This document shows, in pieces, positions 1-10,082 of a stretch of 64,000 nucleotides of DNA; positions within the stretch are counted from its first letter, which is position 1, and every line of letters begins with the position of its first letter. The position numbers and the translations under genes are program-made. Location of the stretch: NCBI RefSeq assembly GCF_963678635.1, contig NC_087067.1:62001-126000 (forward strand). The letters are read 5' to 3'. The notes under the pieces are model-generated. The model was not told the origin of the DNA, searched no databases, and worked only from the letters and a program-made list of their open reading frames with translations. Source of the DNA: Symsagittifera roscoffensis. Lineage: Eukaryota > Xenacoelomorpha > Acoela > Convolutidae.

Positions 1-186
1 ATGTGGGATAAGCTCGGTTAGTGCTAGTGGTTGTTTCAGTGGATGTTGATGAATGAGCTAATGATGGGATATAGTCCGATAGCGGTGTAGGTGTTGGTGG
101 GCCCGATGATGTGGTTACGGATGATAGATGATGGATGGTAAGGGTATGGGGGTGGACAATTTGTTGTTGAAGGGTAATATAATTAT
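1..186. other. No gene seen; downstream flank of element 1
   Basis: G/T-rich sequence following the last minus-strand ORF of element 1. No LTR end, polypurine tract or ORF can be supported here. The 3' LTR of element 1, if it exists, should lie to the left of the window. Confidence 0.4.
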
Positions 187-612
187 CTAGTTCGGAGGAA
201 ATTTGTGGGATATCTGGGGAATTGTTGGTTGATCTGTCAGAAAGGGATGAATATAGGTTGGGGTGACTTGGGATGCATGAGAGGGAGTGGAAAGGGATGG
301 TAGTGGTTGACTGGCATTGATGGTTTGAAAAGGGGGTTGTGAAAAATTTGAAGGGTTGGTTTGTGAATAGGCGGAAGGAGAGGGTTCAGAGTTGGCAAAT
401 TCATCGGGGGTTTCAAGGTCTGAGTTATTAAATTGTGAAATAGTGTGAAAAACTGAAATGTCTGAGTTAGTGTCTGAACTCGTGCTAGATGGTATATTAA
501 TAATTGGGAAATCAGGTGAGGGAAAAGCGAAAAGTGGGATAATTGGGATTGGGTTTTCGAGATTGGCTGGGTGGGAATTTGAGCGGTGGAGGGCTCCAAT
601 TTGTCGGCTCAT
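187..612 (-). CDS. Ser/Pro/Thr-rich ORF downstream of env (element 1)
   Basis: A 141-codon open frame from ATG at 612 to a stop at 187. It is rich in Ser, Pro, Thr and Asn, with no signal peptide, membrane segment or domain that I recognise. It lies about 130 bp after the end of the env frame and in the same orientation, so it is probably part of element 1: a last accessory ORF, or the start of a longer frame now broken. An overlapping open frame (237-599) is also Pro-rich because of base composition and is probably a shadow. Function unknown. A disordered regulatory or structural protein would fit, but this is inference only. Confidence 0.4.
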   Translation of the reverse strand: MSRQIGALHRSNSHPANLENPIPIIPLFAFPSPDFPIINIPSSTSSDTNSDISVFHTISQFNNSDLETPDEFANSEPSPSAYSQTNPSNFSQPPFQTINASQPLPSLSTPSHASQVTPTYIHPFLTDQPTIPQISHKFPPN

Positions 613-746
613 CGTGGGCTAAAAAAATGATTTTGTTGAGATTGAAAAATGATAGTGTGGGGTTGTTCTATAATTTGTTCTTATGTATTATCATTTTGTG
701 AATGATTTGTAGTTATATGCTGAATAGGGCTGTGTATTGAATTTGG

Positions 747-3146
747 TCAAAAATTTGGGTTATTTGTGATGGCTAAATGTCTAGAATTTCTGGGAACTGA
801 AGATAAGGGTTGATTTTGTGGTAAGGCTGGGATTTGAGGTGCTGTAGGTGTTGCATCTACATTATTGTGTTCTTCGTCGTATGTATTTGTTCTTTCGGCT
901 AGTTTTGTGTTATATTCTTTGATTTGTGCGTCTAAAAAAATTTTTTTTATGGATGAGGAGAATACTCCAAAAAATCCTGCAAATAATATGCGTGCTACAC
1001 TGGCTTGACGGTTGACTTGTGTGTGTATAGCGCATGTATTGTAGATTCCTTTTAGTAGTGAGAAAAGAAATCCAATAAAATTAAACATAGCGTATAAAAT
1101 AGTCAATCTTTCTAAGATGTAGTAGGGCCATCCTAGAAAAGCGAGTATTTTGTTTTTTAAGGTTACAAAACTGAAAATATTTATGGGTGAAATATCCTGT
1201 GGTCTGTATTTTTCACCGTTTAAATATATATAATCTTCAATGTCTTTAAAATATCCGGCTGTAGTCTTGTGTATAAATGTCTGCAAATCCTGCGGTTTCT
1301 GCAAGTCTTCTTAAATTTTGATCAATTGATTGTTGTTGTATGGTATCCATTTGTGTGAGTAATTCTTTGAATTGTTGTGTTCTAATATGGTGTTGTATAT
1401 CAGATTTAGAATAAATTCCAATTGATTGTAAGTCTATATTTGGGTTTCGAGCAATGGCTCTTATGCTTTCTGGTTAAAACTTTTTGAGTTATTGCATTAA
1501 TGTAGGATATGGTGTTAGTAGGTAGTATTTATCTTCGTCAGGGTTTAATTGTACGACATTGTGGCTATTTTCTGATCCACATGGTACTGCGGTGTCCCAA
1601 AAATATGTTCGTCTTGAAAGTGTATCGACAAAATGTACCTTATTTTGTAGAATATGGGTATTCTTTTGTAACATCTTTTATCTTCAAAAATGTATAATGG
1701 TGATACTTTTTTGGTGCAAGTATAAAACCATAAAATGTTTCCTTCGTAGTCGAGAAAATTTGATCTATTTCCTGATAATAAATATCCTGCGTAGGGTATT
1801 TTTAATACTGCTAATGCGAGTGATTGTAACATTTGTGTTCTTTCTAATTCGCATAGTTGATGTAGTGTTTCTAATTCAAAAAGTGAAATTTCTTGAAAAA
1901 TTCTACTGATTGTGTAGTCTAATTTCATGTCTAAATGAATGTCATAGTGCATGTTTCGAAAGTATGTGGTATTCATAAGACATAATTCTTGTAATCGTGT
2001 ACTTTTATTGTCAATTGGTGTTAGTTTTCCACCGGTTTGACCATTATATTTACGAAAATTAACGGAGGTATAAGGTTTTCCGTCGTTTTTATAATGGGCT
2101 ATTGAGTATGGATTAGTTTTGATTTTTCCATTTGTCATGTCGAAACCTTGTTCGTATTCGACAAGTATTTCGGAGTATTGTGTTTTGTAGAGTGGGTTTG
2201 CATACTTACATGCAAATTCTGTTTCTTGGTAGATTTGAAAACGCATTAGTTTGTTTTCTATATCGTGTGGATTTTTAAAATTGGTGCTTAGTTTGTGAGA
2301 TGGGTTCACTTGTTTGTATGGTATTGACTCGATAAACAACTGCTGCTTGGGTTCTCGTTGTAGGGTCACAATATCCTTGATCATTTTTACAAGGTAAACG
2401 AGTTCCTTGATAGATCATTGTGTTATCTGATAAATCTCGTGTGAGTTGTATTTTTTCGAGTTGTATTTTCCAATCAAAAACATTATTTCTTGATATCCTT
2501 CTTTTTTTGTATCTGCTTTGCAATTTGAAGGGTTAATTATTCCAATGTGTGGAATCCAATGTTTATCTTTTATATCATAAGTTAAGCGTCCGTGTGCGCC
2601 ATTGTATGGATAATTTTCGTCTAATTGTATATGTCCTTGATAGCGTTCAAGTTCTGCTTGATGTACGGAATCGCTAAAGACTTGGAAATTTACAATTTTT
2701 CTGTCTGAGTGTTTGTTTTTTTCCAGATTTAATCTTTATAATTCGGTTTTAAAATCATCGGGATTGAGATGTAAAAGTCTTTCTTTATTGCTTTGGTAAA
2801 ATGATTCGTGATCAAGTCTGTTTTTATTTCCGTTAGAAACTTGTGAGCAACGCACTTTCTTTTCGGAAAATGTTGCTGTAAATTTATATCCTGTGACTAT
2901 CGTGGCTCGGGCTTTTGAATATAGTGTTGCTATTACGTTTGTAGTTTCTATGGCTTGTGGTTCTGTTTCGCATTGTGTTACTTGATTTATTGCATATTTG
3001 TGTAATTTTTTTTGTTCATTTTCTTCACAATCATAGTGTGTTACTAATAAATCTTGAGGTCCTGTGCGAGGAGATGGATTTGTGTTTTGGTCGGAAAATA
3101 TTAGTAAAAAGATGTTTTGAAAGGTCAATATCTTTAAAATATACAT
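747..3146 (-). pseudogene. env: Env-like glycoprotein, chuvirus-type (broken), element 1
   Basis: Membrane glycoprotein remnant read from 3146 down to 747. The open pieces are 3146-2736 (starts with a hydrophobic signal-peptide-like N-terminus), 2523-2275, 2384-1545, 1674-1489 and 1304-747. Frame changes lie near 2,730-2,520, 2,300 and 1,640, and there is another break between 1,489 and 1,304. The ectodomain has scattered cysteines and a central segment whose spacing and composition recall chuvirus glycoproteins (gB-like, class III fusion proteins), a type known to have been captured by invertebrate LTR elements. The last piece has hydrophobic stretches (around residues 40-85 of 185) followed by a polar tail, as expected for a transmembrane anchor and cytoplasmic tail. 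The start at 3146 is chosen because it overlaps the stop of ORF X by 13 nt. The chuvirus relation rests on pattern memory and needs a profile search. It is not functional as it stands. Confidence 0.62.
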
Positions 3147-4367
3147 GTGTATGATAGTCCAGAGTTTGGGTTATAAAAAATTATATATCCAATTGTTTTT
3201 TTTGTATATCTATCGTATTTATATATTACTTCCGTTGTTGAAAATGGTGGTGGTAATGTCTGAGCTGTTATATCTGGGGGGCTTAATGGATAAGGATGTT
3301 GTACAATATTATTAAGTCTAACTGTTATTTCGAACTTTAGTTGAAGACTGTTTTGATGTAATATTTGAACATTATGTTCTCGGATATCTTCGTGGATGTC
3401 TTCTTTATATTGTAATCGAGTTAGTGCCCAACTGTGAATTCGGTGGCTTTCGTTATGTTGTTCCAATAATAGCGGAGGTTCTACAGGATCTTATGGGGTA
3501 TATTTGTAGATTGTTCACTGTATCGAGCGTCAATGTCGTGTGAAACGTTTAAAGGGAAAAATGCTGGTGAAATTTGACTTATCGATGGTGTCGATGGAAG
3601 TGATAGTGTTTCTGGTAAAGATGATAATGTTGTATCTGATGAACTATCTATTGGGTCGTTTACTAAGCTTGGTTTTCCTTATGGGTAGGATTGTGTTGTC
3701 CAATAGGGTAATCGTTCGTTTGGATTAGGTGGGTTAAAGGGATTTTCACGTATTTGTGCTGATGTTGGTGTGGATCCTACTTCTGAGGGAATATAAGGTG
3801 TATTTTGTTGTGGAGTTAGCGTTGGGGTATCTGGTAGTGTTATACTAGAGTTTTCTGAATTTGATGGAGTTGGGGATTGAGGTATGCTAAAAGTGATTCT
3901 AGGAGTTTGAAAATTTCTATTTCTTCTTGGATGTACTATTTGTCTATTTACTTCAATTGTATTTTGATTTCGACTGATGTGTCGAATTCGATTTAAGTCT
4001 TGTTGTAGTGTGGGGTATAAGTTATATGTTCGTTCACTTAGTGATGCTTGTCTCTGAACTGGTTCAAGAGGTTCAGATAAGCGAGCGTGTCGTTCAAAGG
4101 TGTATGGGTTATCTTGAAATGAAATTCGTGTAGATGTTTGGGTTTTTGGGTAGTTGTAGGTACTGTTGGGTTTTCTTGGGGAGATGTCGGTGAAGACGGA
4201 TTTTGTGGTGGTTGGTTAGCAATTTTCGAAATGTGTCCTTGTAAAAATTAAGAATTTTAGTGAGAAGGTTTATGTTTGTTATAATATTCTTCAATAAATA
4301 AAATCAGAAGGATTGTAGCTAGGGCGAATGTGAATATTGCCTTTTTTACATTATTGCATATTGTCAT
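3134..4367 (-). pseudogene. ORF X: membrane-anchored Pro/Ser-rich protein (broken), element 1
   Basis: A frame beginning at ATG 4367-4365 encodes a short basic N-terminus and one ~20-residue hydrophobic helix, like a signal-anchored (type II) protein. Two early stops follow, then a Pro/Ser/Thr/Gln-rich region, a frameshift near 4,110, an Arg/Gln-rich region and another Pro/Ser/Thr-rich stretch to about 3,690. The C-terminal part is open from 3466 to 3134 (110 codons). The stop at 3134 overlaps the env start by 13 nt, suggesting coupled translation or shared splicing. Recognisable remnants occur at 16,085-16,475, 37,707-38,389, 42,813-43,334, 45,785-46,472, 49,930 onward and 54,145 onward, so it is a regular part of this element family. 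No domain recognised. A second surface or stalk protein is a guess from its architecture and place next to env. Confidence 0.5.
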
Positions 4368-4439
4368 GATCAGGGATGATAAAAATGTGAGAAAAATTTT
4401 GAATAGTAGAAAGTATCTGTTCTACTAAAAATTGTTCGT

Positions 4440-4790
4440 ATCATTTAATTAGATTTTAAATTATCGTACCTGTAGATGTGGTCAATGAGTAGAGAAAGAT
4501 GGGAATATAGTGCGAATAGGGTGTAAAAAATTAAAGTTAGGTTACACAAAAAGTTATTAAGATTTCTATAAAAACTTTAAAAACGTCAATGAAAAATATT
4601 ATCAAAAGTTTAGAAATTAGAAAAAGTTTTATGAGAAAGTTTAAGATTAAATTTTTTATAATGGTGACTGTAGAGAAGAAAAGCATTCAAGAAAATGATT
4701 CGTTCGTCGAATATTTTTTAAATTTCTGGGGCGAAATTCAAGTGTGGTTGGATTATTTATTGATTTTTGACAAGTGGGTTGAGTTACTTG
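4440..4790 (-). pseudogene. Small hydrophobic ORF remnant between pol and ORF X (element 1)
   Basis: The minus strand here translates, with several stops, into a Leu/Ile/Phe-rich sequence ending in a short Tyr-Arg-Tyr-Asp-Asn motif. The homologous stretch at 46,826-46,551 is an intact 91-codon ORF with the same ending, so this copy is a decayed version of a small membrane-protein gene. The opposite-strand ORF at 4,589-4,852 is probably a shadow. Confidence 0.35.
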
Positions 4791-5291
4791 AAAAATTGTT
4801 GGGGCTTATTTTATGGTGGTCGGGAGATCTTCTTTACTTTATTTTTATTTGATGGGTAGCTGGGGTGTTTTTGAGATATTTGTACTTTTGGCCAAATGAT
4901 CATAACTCTTTTCTACTTTAGGCTAATTTGCCATTTTTGGTTGGAGGGTTTTTGAGGGAAAAGTCGGGAAAATATTGTTGATCTTTGGATTATTAGATAG
5001 GGGAGGGTTGGAATATTATTGTGGTATTTATTTTAGTTGTCAAGTTTTAGCAAGTTGCTTATTTTTGACCTGGAGTTTGTAAAGTTATAGTTATAGATAT
5101 GCCTGGAAATTAATGTTTGTCGGCTAATAGGTTGGTGTTAGAGATATGGAAGGCGATTGAAATTGAGTGAATCTTATTGGTTGAATGTGAACTAGAATTA
5201 CTGCGTCTGTTGCAGCATGTTATTTTGAAAATATGGAAGTTCAAATTGTTTGAGATGTGTCTAAGGTATGAATTCTGTGAAGAAGAAAAAG
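4791..5291. other. Non-coding stretch between pol and the small membrane ORF
   Basis: AT-rich, without a persuasive frame on either strand. Blocks of it are conserved in the degenerate copies around 38,900-39,200, 47,040-47,400 and 50,940-51,290, so it belongs to element 1. It could hold splice or export signals for the env transcript, but I see no decisive motif. Confidence 0.35.
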
Positions 5292-5912
5292 GTTCATTTT
5301 TGAAATTCAACTTTCTTTATTATTTTAGATTGTGGGATGAATGTTTTATAATTTTTATGTGGTTGATTCCTAAGTCTTGATTATTCTCTATCTGTAGATT
5401 TTTCTTTTTGTTCTTGTGGCAAGATTTTTTCTATCTTTTTTTTTCCATTTTTCTTTCTTTTCCTAAATTATCTGAATTTAGTGTTTTTGCGTCTTTGTGA
5501 TTTTTGTCTTGTTTTTGAATTTGTCTATGTTGATTTTTGTTAATCTCATCTATTTCTGGTTCTATTTGTGTGTTGTTTTGAATAACTTTTAAACCGGTGA
5601 AATAATATTATTGGTTAATTTGCGTAAGGCGTATTCTTTTGGATAGTAAGGTAGTAAATTGTTTCTATGTTGAACAATTTCCTTTTTTGTGGAGTCTATG
5701 AGTTTATATGTTAGTTCAGTGGGTTTAGCAATTATTTGGTAGGGTCCTTTTCGAAGTGGTTGTAATTTTTTGGATATTCCTTTTTGTGTTTGGAAATTTG
5801 GTATCAAAACAATTGTTCCAGTTTCCAAATCGGTGGCTGGTGTAAATCGTAGATTAATTTGGTTATTGATGTTTTGCCGTTGTAACAGTTTCTTTGTTGA
5901 TTTTTGGTATAT
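5292..5912 (-). pseudogene. pol: Integrase C-terminal domain and pol tail (element 1)
   Basis: Best open piece is 5828-5589 (79 codons). It has the Gly-Pro-Tyr then His-Arg-Asn-Asn pattern typical of the SH3-like C-terminal domain of Ty3/gypsy integrases, which binds DNA non-specifically. A frame change separates it from the catalytic core ending at 5913. Downstream the coding pattern continues in a Lys/Arg/Gln-rich tail to about 5,292, with further frame changes. The same block is recognisable at 39,520-39,850, 47,690-48,020 and 51,570-51,900, and inverted at 41,900-42,300. Confidence 0.6.
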
Positions 5913-6518
5913 TTAAACATGCTTTTTGTCTCTGTTTAAAATCCATTCGGTGTGTGTACCGGAGGCTAGTTTGAGAATTTGTGGGTGATGAATATGATCT
6001 TCATCATGTGTGTGTAATGGTAGATTATAGCATATTGAATCTTTATTTGGTTTGCAGTGTCCTTGTGCAATTTTGTGTGCATTTGCGGTGAATATAATTG
6101 GTTTTCGAGGCTTTTGGTTAAAAACCATTTCATAAGGTGACATTCCTAAAGCTGTCGTTATTTGTGAATTGTATGATAATGGGAATAATTTTACATCTGT
6201 TGGCCATTCTGTGTATCGTGTGTCATTTCCATTTATGATACATCTAAGATATTCTTGTAATGAACGGTTCATACCTTCGACTAATCCGTTTGTCCAATGT
6301 GCATGAGATGTACGTGGTTTATGTTTGATATTGTATTGGTGACATAATGTGATGATTTCATTGTTAATAAATTCTGTACCATTATCTGTTACTAGAATTT
6401 CTGGTAGTCCAAATTTAGCTATCCAGTGTTCGTAGAGTGTTGTGTAAGCGTAATAAGCGTTACAATGTGGTACTGGGTTGAGTGCTACATAATGCGTAAA
6501 TGCATCAACAATGACCAT
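5913..6518 (-). CDS. pol: Integrase catalytic core, DD35E (element 1)
   Basis: 201-codon open frame covering the RNase-H-fold core of a retroviral integrase (rve family), which inserts element cDNA into the host genome in the nucleus. The first catalytic Asp lies in the N-terminal IVDAF motif, the second in VTDNG, and the Glu in GLVEG. Exactly 35 residues separate the second Asp from the Glu, so the DD35E triad is intact. The N-terminal zinc-binding HHCC domain should lie just upstream at 6,560-6,800 but is interrupted by stops, and the C-terminal domain is out of frame after 5913. The ORF is therefore a fragment of a larger pol. Confidence 0.85.
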   Translation of the reverse strand: MVIVDAFTHYVALNPVPHCNAYYAYTTLYEHWIAKFGLPEILVTDNGTEFINNEIITLCHQYNIKHKPRTSHAHWTNGLVEGMNRSLQEYLRCIINGNDTRYTEWPTDVKLFPLSYNSQITTALGMSPYEMVFNQKPRKPIIFTANAHKIAQGHCKPNKDSICYNLPLHTHDEDHIHHPQILKLASGTHTEWILNRDKKHV

Positions 6519-6852
6519 AAAGTAGGAGTTTCCTTCTGAGGATGGGGAAAGTGGTCCTTTTGTGTCGAATGATATTCTGTGATTGAAATATAGACTTTGT
6601 CCTTTAAAATCTTGTTTTTGTGCTAATTGTTTCTGATTTGGATAAGGTTTGTTTAATTGACATATTATACAATCGTTGCATAATACTTTTATCCAAATTG
6701 GGGCATTCGGAAAATAAAAATTTTGTGTAAAATTTGAATATGTTTTTTCTGATCCGAGTGTCCTTTTCTATTTTGTGTATGAGAAATGTTAAATGCTATT
6801 AATATCATACTTAAAGGAACACAGGGGACTTTAGAATCATCTAATTGATATT
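6519..6852 (-). pseudogene. pol: Integrase N-terminal zinc-domain region (degraded, element 1)
   Basis: This stretch joins the RNase H-integrase linker to the integrase core. The minus strand contains His and Cys residues compatible with an HHCC zinc domain and with the basic linker before the core, but several in-frame stops and at least one frame change break it. It is placed here by synteny with the flanking pol pieces. Confidence 0.5.
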
Positions 6853-8850
6853 CTAAAAGATCTGTATTTTCGTTGATCGTTGTGTTATTAAATTTTCGAA
6901 AATATCGGAGAAGTGTTTTTTTCCTAAAATTGTGGTATCAGCTTTTGCTGGTTTTGTTTTATATTTGTGCCATGATTTGAGTTGTCGTATTACTGGGTCT
7001 AAATTTTGGTATTGTTTTAAAAGTTCAAGTGTGATTTTCTCTGTTGGTGGGAGAAAAATATTGTCAATTTCTAGTTTTGATAGGGGAATCGTGTCAAGTG
7101 GGTCATGAAGATTAAAAATTTGATTTATCGTATATTTTGTGTCTTTTGTTTGTGGTCCTGATAAATTTATTCTATCGGTTAAAATTTTTTTTTCAATGAG
7201 TGGAAAAAGGTCTTTTTTCTGTGATTGTTGTTTGACTTTCTTTTGCTGAGTGTTATTTCTTATCCATTGTGAGTGTGGAATTGGTTTAAATGTTGACGTT
7301 CCTAATAAATCAACTTCATAGTGATTGTTTTGACAATCTAGGTAAAGTGGGAAATAATGTGAATTATTTAATTGTGATTGATCAATATCGGTTTTTACTG
7401 CGTATTTACATTGTAATAGGGGTGATGTTTTGTCTTTTGCGAGATAAAATTTATTATTTTTTGGTATTTCGACTGTAGTTTTTCGTGTAAGTAGTTCTGG
7501 TGGTGTATTTCTACTTAATGTGTCTGGCAATGCAAGATTTTTTCCTGCTGTCCAAATTATGTGTAAGTTTGGGAATTTCCTTAGAATTAATTGAAATAGA
7601 TAAACTCTATGATTTGGATTAGACTTTTGTGTAAAAAGAAATATAATTGGTTTATGATCTGTGAATAAAACTGTTGGATGTTTTGATCCAAGAATCAGAA
7701 ATTTGTATTCTGTGAGTGTGTAAATTATAGCTGTACACTCCCTCATTAGAGTGGAAAGTCGTAATTTGGCTTGTGTAAATAGTCGTGAATTTGCTGATAT
7801 TAGATTCATTTTATTTGTTCCACTATGAGATTGTAATAATGCTGCGCCGATGCCAAAATTTGAAGCATCGCACATTGCGTAAAATGGTTGATTTGGGTCT
7901 GGAATTGTGTTTGATATTTCTTCTGTTAAGAGTTTTTTAGTTTCTTCAATTCGTGTTTGATGTTCAGTGGTCCATTCAAAATTATTTTGTGGTCTGAGGA
8001 TATTACAAAAGGGTCTCAAGTATAATTGCATTTTGTAAACATATTTACTTAAGAAATTTAACATTCCGAGGAATTCTTGAATTTTCTTTTTATTTGTTGG
8101 TGGTTGAAGTTTTTGAATTGCGTCAATGCGGGATTTTAATGGAGTAATATTGTTTCGTTTGATGTTATGTCCTAAATATTTTACTCGTGTTAAGAAGAAA
8201 TGTGATTTGTCTGGGGCTGCTTTCAGATTTTCGTTCTGGAGAATTTTAGGATAAAGTTCTAAGACTGTAAACATTTCGTCTTTGGTTTGTGATTGCATAA
8301 AGACATCGTCTAAATATGTGATTGGGTTTTTCTTTAGTATTAGCGGTCTAAAAAGTTTACTCATGAAAGCTGAAAAAGCTGCTGGTCCTATGGATATTCC
8401 AAAGAATAATCGGTTTAATTCGTTTTGTTGGTTTCCAATATAGAATTGCGTTAAATGTCGTGACTGTTCGTCTAATGGCATTTGGTTATATGCACTGTTC
8501 ATATCTGCGGTTGTGAAGTATTTTCCATTAATTTTTGTTAAGATTACTTGTATTTCTTCGATAGGCCAATTGCATTTAGATTCACCAATTAGTGAATTGA
8601 GATATCTAGCGTCTAGAACTATTTTTAGTGATTCGCCTTTTGCTAGAATGATAACAGGGTTGATAAATGTGTTACCTTTTGGTTGTTCTTCTTTATTAAC
8701 GGGTGATATATTTTCATATTGTTCTAAAATGTTTAGTAATCTGTTGACTTTGTCATGTAAGTGAATTGGTACTTTGCTTGCTCTTTGCTTTTTGAAAACT
8801 GCGTCTAGTTTTAATGGAAGGTGTAGAGATGAACTGATTTTTCCAACGTC
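6853..8850 (-). CDS. pol: Reverse transcriptase-RNase H (element 1)
   Basis: Open from about 8,850 to the stop at 6853. The ATG at 8502 lies inside the RT palm and is unlikely to be a real start; the frame runs back through the fingers. The RT active site YLDD is at 8316-8305. Order: RT fingers/palm (8,850-8,200), thumb/connection with the Phe-Leu-Gly-Met block characteristic of Ty3/gypsy, then RNase H with the Cys-Asp-Ala-Ser, Arg-Glu-Cys-Thr and Phe-Thr-Asp-His carboxylate motifs (about 7,900-7,500), then a ~200-residue linker toward integrase. The C-terminus diverges after about 6,900 because of a frameshift. The upstream protease frame ends at 8856 with a 2-nt frame change. RT copies the genomic RNA into cDNA; all catalytic carboxylates seen are intact. 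Confidence 0.9.
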   Translation of the reverse strand, partial: DVGKISSSLHLPLKLDAVFKKQRASKVPIHLHDKVNRLLNILEQYENISPVNKEEQPKGNTFINPVIILAKGESLKIVLDARYLNSLIGESKCNWPIEEIQVILTKINGKYFTTADMNSAYNQMPLDEQSRHLTQFYIGNQQNELNRLFFGISIGPAAFSAFMSKLFRPLILKKNPITYLDDVFMQSQTKDEMFTVLELYPKILQNENLKAAPDKSHFFLTRVKYLGHNIKRNNITPLKSRIDAIQKLQPPTNKKKIQEFLGMLNFLSKYVYKMQLYLRPFCNILRPQNNFEWTTEHQTRIEETKKLLTEEISNTIPDPNQPFYAMCDASNFGIGAALLQSHSGTNKMNLISANSRLFTQAKLRLSTLMRECTAIIYTLTEYKFLILGSKHPTVLFTDHKPIIFLFTQKSNPNHRVYLFQLILRKFPNLHIIWTAGKNLALPDTLSRNTPPELLTRKTTVEIPKNNKFYLAKDKTSPLLQCKYAVKTDIDQSQLNNSHYFPLYLDCQNNHYEVDLLGTSTFKPIPHSQWIRNNTQQKKVKQQSQKKDLFPLIEKKILTDRINLSGPQTKDTKYTINQIFNLHDPLDTIPLSKLEIDNIFLPPTEKITLELLKQYQNLDPVIRQLKSWHKYKTKPAKADTTILGKKHFSDIFENLITQRSTKIQIF

Positions 8851-8855
8851 AAATT

Positions 8856-10061
8856 TTATGATGTTGCGTAGACTGATGAGTATTTTATTAGCTGTTTAGC
8901 TAACTTATCAAATTCATTTTGTGTTATTTGTGAATGTTGGAAATTAAACATGGTCAAAAATTTCTGTCGGTCTTCTGTATAACTTGTTAAATTGAAAGTG
9001 GGTTTCAAATATGGAGTTTTTGGGAAATAATCTGTATTTCTCTTTTCGTTGCTTATAATATTATTTATAGATAATTCTTCATCAAGGATTGTGGATTGAC
9101 AAAAATCTAGTAATTGTAATATATTATTGACTCTGTATGCTATTTCTCTTACAGGTGAAGTTGTAGCGTTTGTTTCACAGTATCCTAATAATCCTAGGGG
9201 TAGTGTTACTTTATTTGGTGTATTATTATACGCGTGTAGTGAAATAATATCAGAATTAGTATTTCTTTCATATTTTATTGATGAAATTGTGATTTTGAAA
9301 AATTTGTGAATTGGTATAATTTCGAAATCTGACATAAAGAGTTGTTGTCTATTTTGACCTTTGTTGTATTGATGAACTTGTTTTATGGAGAAATTATAGA
9401 TGGATCCTGATAGTAGTTTCAGGTCTTTTCGTTCCTGATTGTACATTGGGTAAAATTTGGAGAAAAATGGTGGTTGTTTGTTTATTCTTTGAAAAAATGT
9501 TAAAGCTGTGTTTTTCAATTTTGTATATTTATCCTTTATGTGTAATTTACTATTTAATTTATTTTTTGTCGGTATATATTTAGTGATAATTGGTATGCCA
9601 ATGATATTGTGTTTAACATCGTTAATGTGAAATGTTTGTTTGAATGATTTGTTCAAAATTTTGTTTTGTTCCATTGTTCTTGTGGGAACTAGGAATAATT
9701 GGATTTTTCCATAATTTTTTAATGTTGATCCTTGTGCTGTTGCTAATTTACTAGATGTCTCTAGAGGTTTTAAATTTGGGTGTAGTAATCTGATTTCATT
9801 CCATGTAGGGATATTAATCATATTTGATTCTGCGCCTGAGTCGATTAAAAAATCAATTTCAAGACCTGGTGGTTGAAATTCTTTGTTTTTCGGGCTTTCT
9901 AAGAGAAATGGAATTGTCCAAATTTTTTCTCGTGGTTGTATTTTTTGTATATTTTGGTATATGTGATTTGTAGTTGAACTTTGTTCTTTATTAGGTGAAA
10001 TTTCCGTATTAATTTTGTTTACTTCTTGAGTAGTTTGTGTATCATTACTAATTGGTTCCAT
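8856..10061 (-). CDS. pol: Aspartic protease and upstream pol region (element 1)
   Basis: 401-codon frame starting at ATG 10061, 22 nt after the gag stop. It contains one retropepsin active-site motif, Asp-Ser-Gly-Ala, with the DSG codons at 9842-9834, preceded by the hydrophobic strand typical of retroviral proteases and followed by a spacer of about 300 residues before RT. The protease would dimerise to cleave Gag and Pol. Whether Pol is made by frameshift, re-initiation or splicing cannot be decided; the separate ATG is compatible with re-initiation. The frame ends at 8856, where a small indel separates it from RT; this may be decay. Confidence 0.8.
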   Translation of the reverse strand: MEPISNDTQTTQEVNKINTEISPNKEQSSTTNHIYQNIQKIQPREKIWTIPFLLESPKNKEFQPPGLEIDFLIDSGAESNMINIPTWNEIRLLHPNLKPLETSSKLATAQGSTLKNYGKIQLFLVPTRTMEQNKILNKSFKQTFHINDVKHNIIGIPIITKYIPTKNKLNSKLHIKDKYTKLKNTALTFFQRINKQPPFFSKFYPMYNQERKDLKLLSGSIYNFSIKQVHQYNKGQNRQQLFMSDFEIIPIHKFFKITISSIKYERNTNSDIISLHAYNNTPNKVTLPLGLLGYCETNATTSPVREIAYRVNNILQLLDFCQSTILDEELSINNIISNEKRNTDYFPKTPYLKPTFNLTSYTEDRQKFLTMFNFQHSQITQNEFDKLAKQLIKYSSVYATS

Positions 10062-10082
10062 GTAGTAATTATTTAGAAGTTC

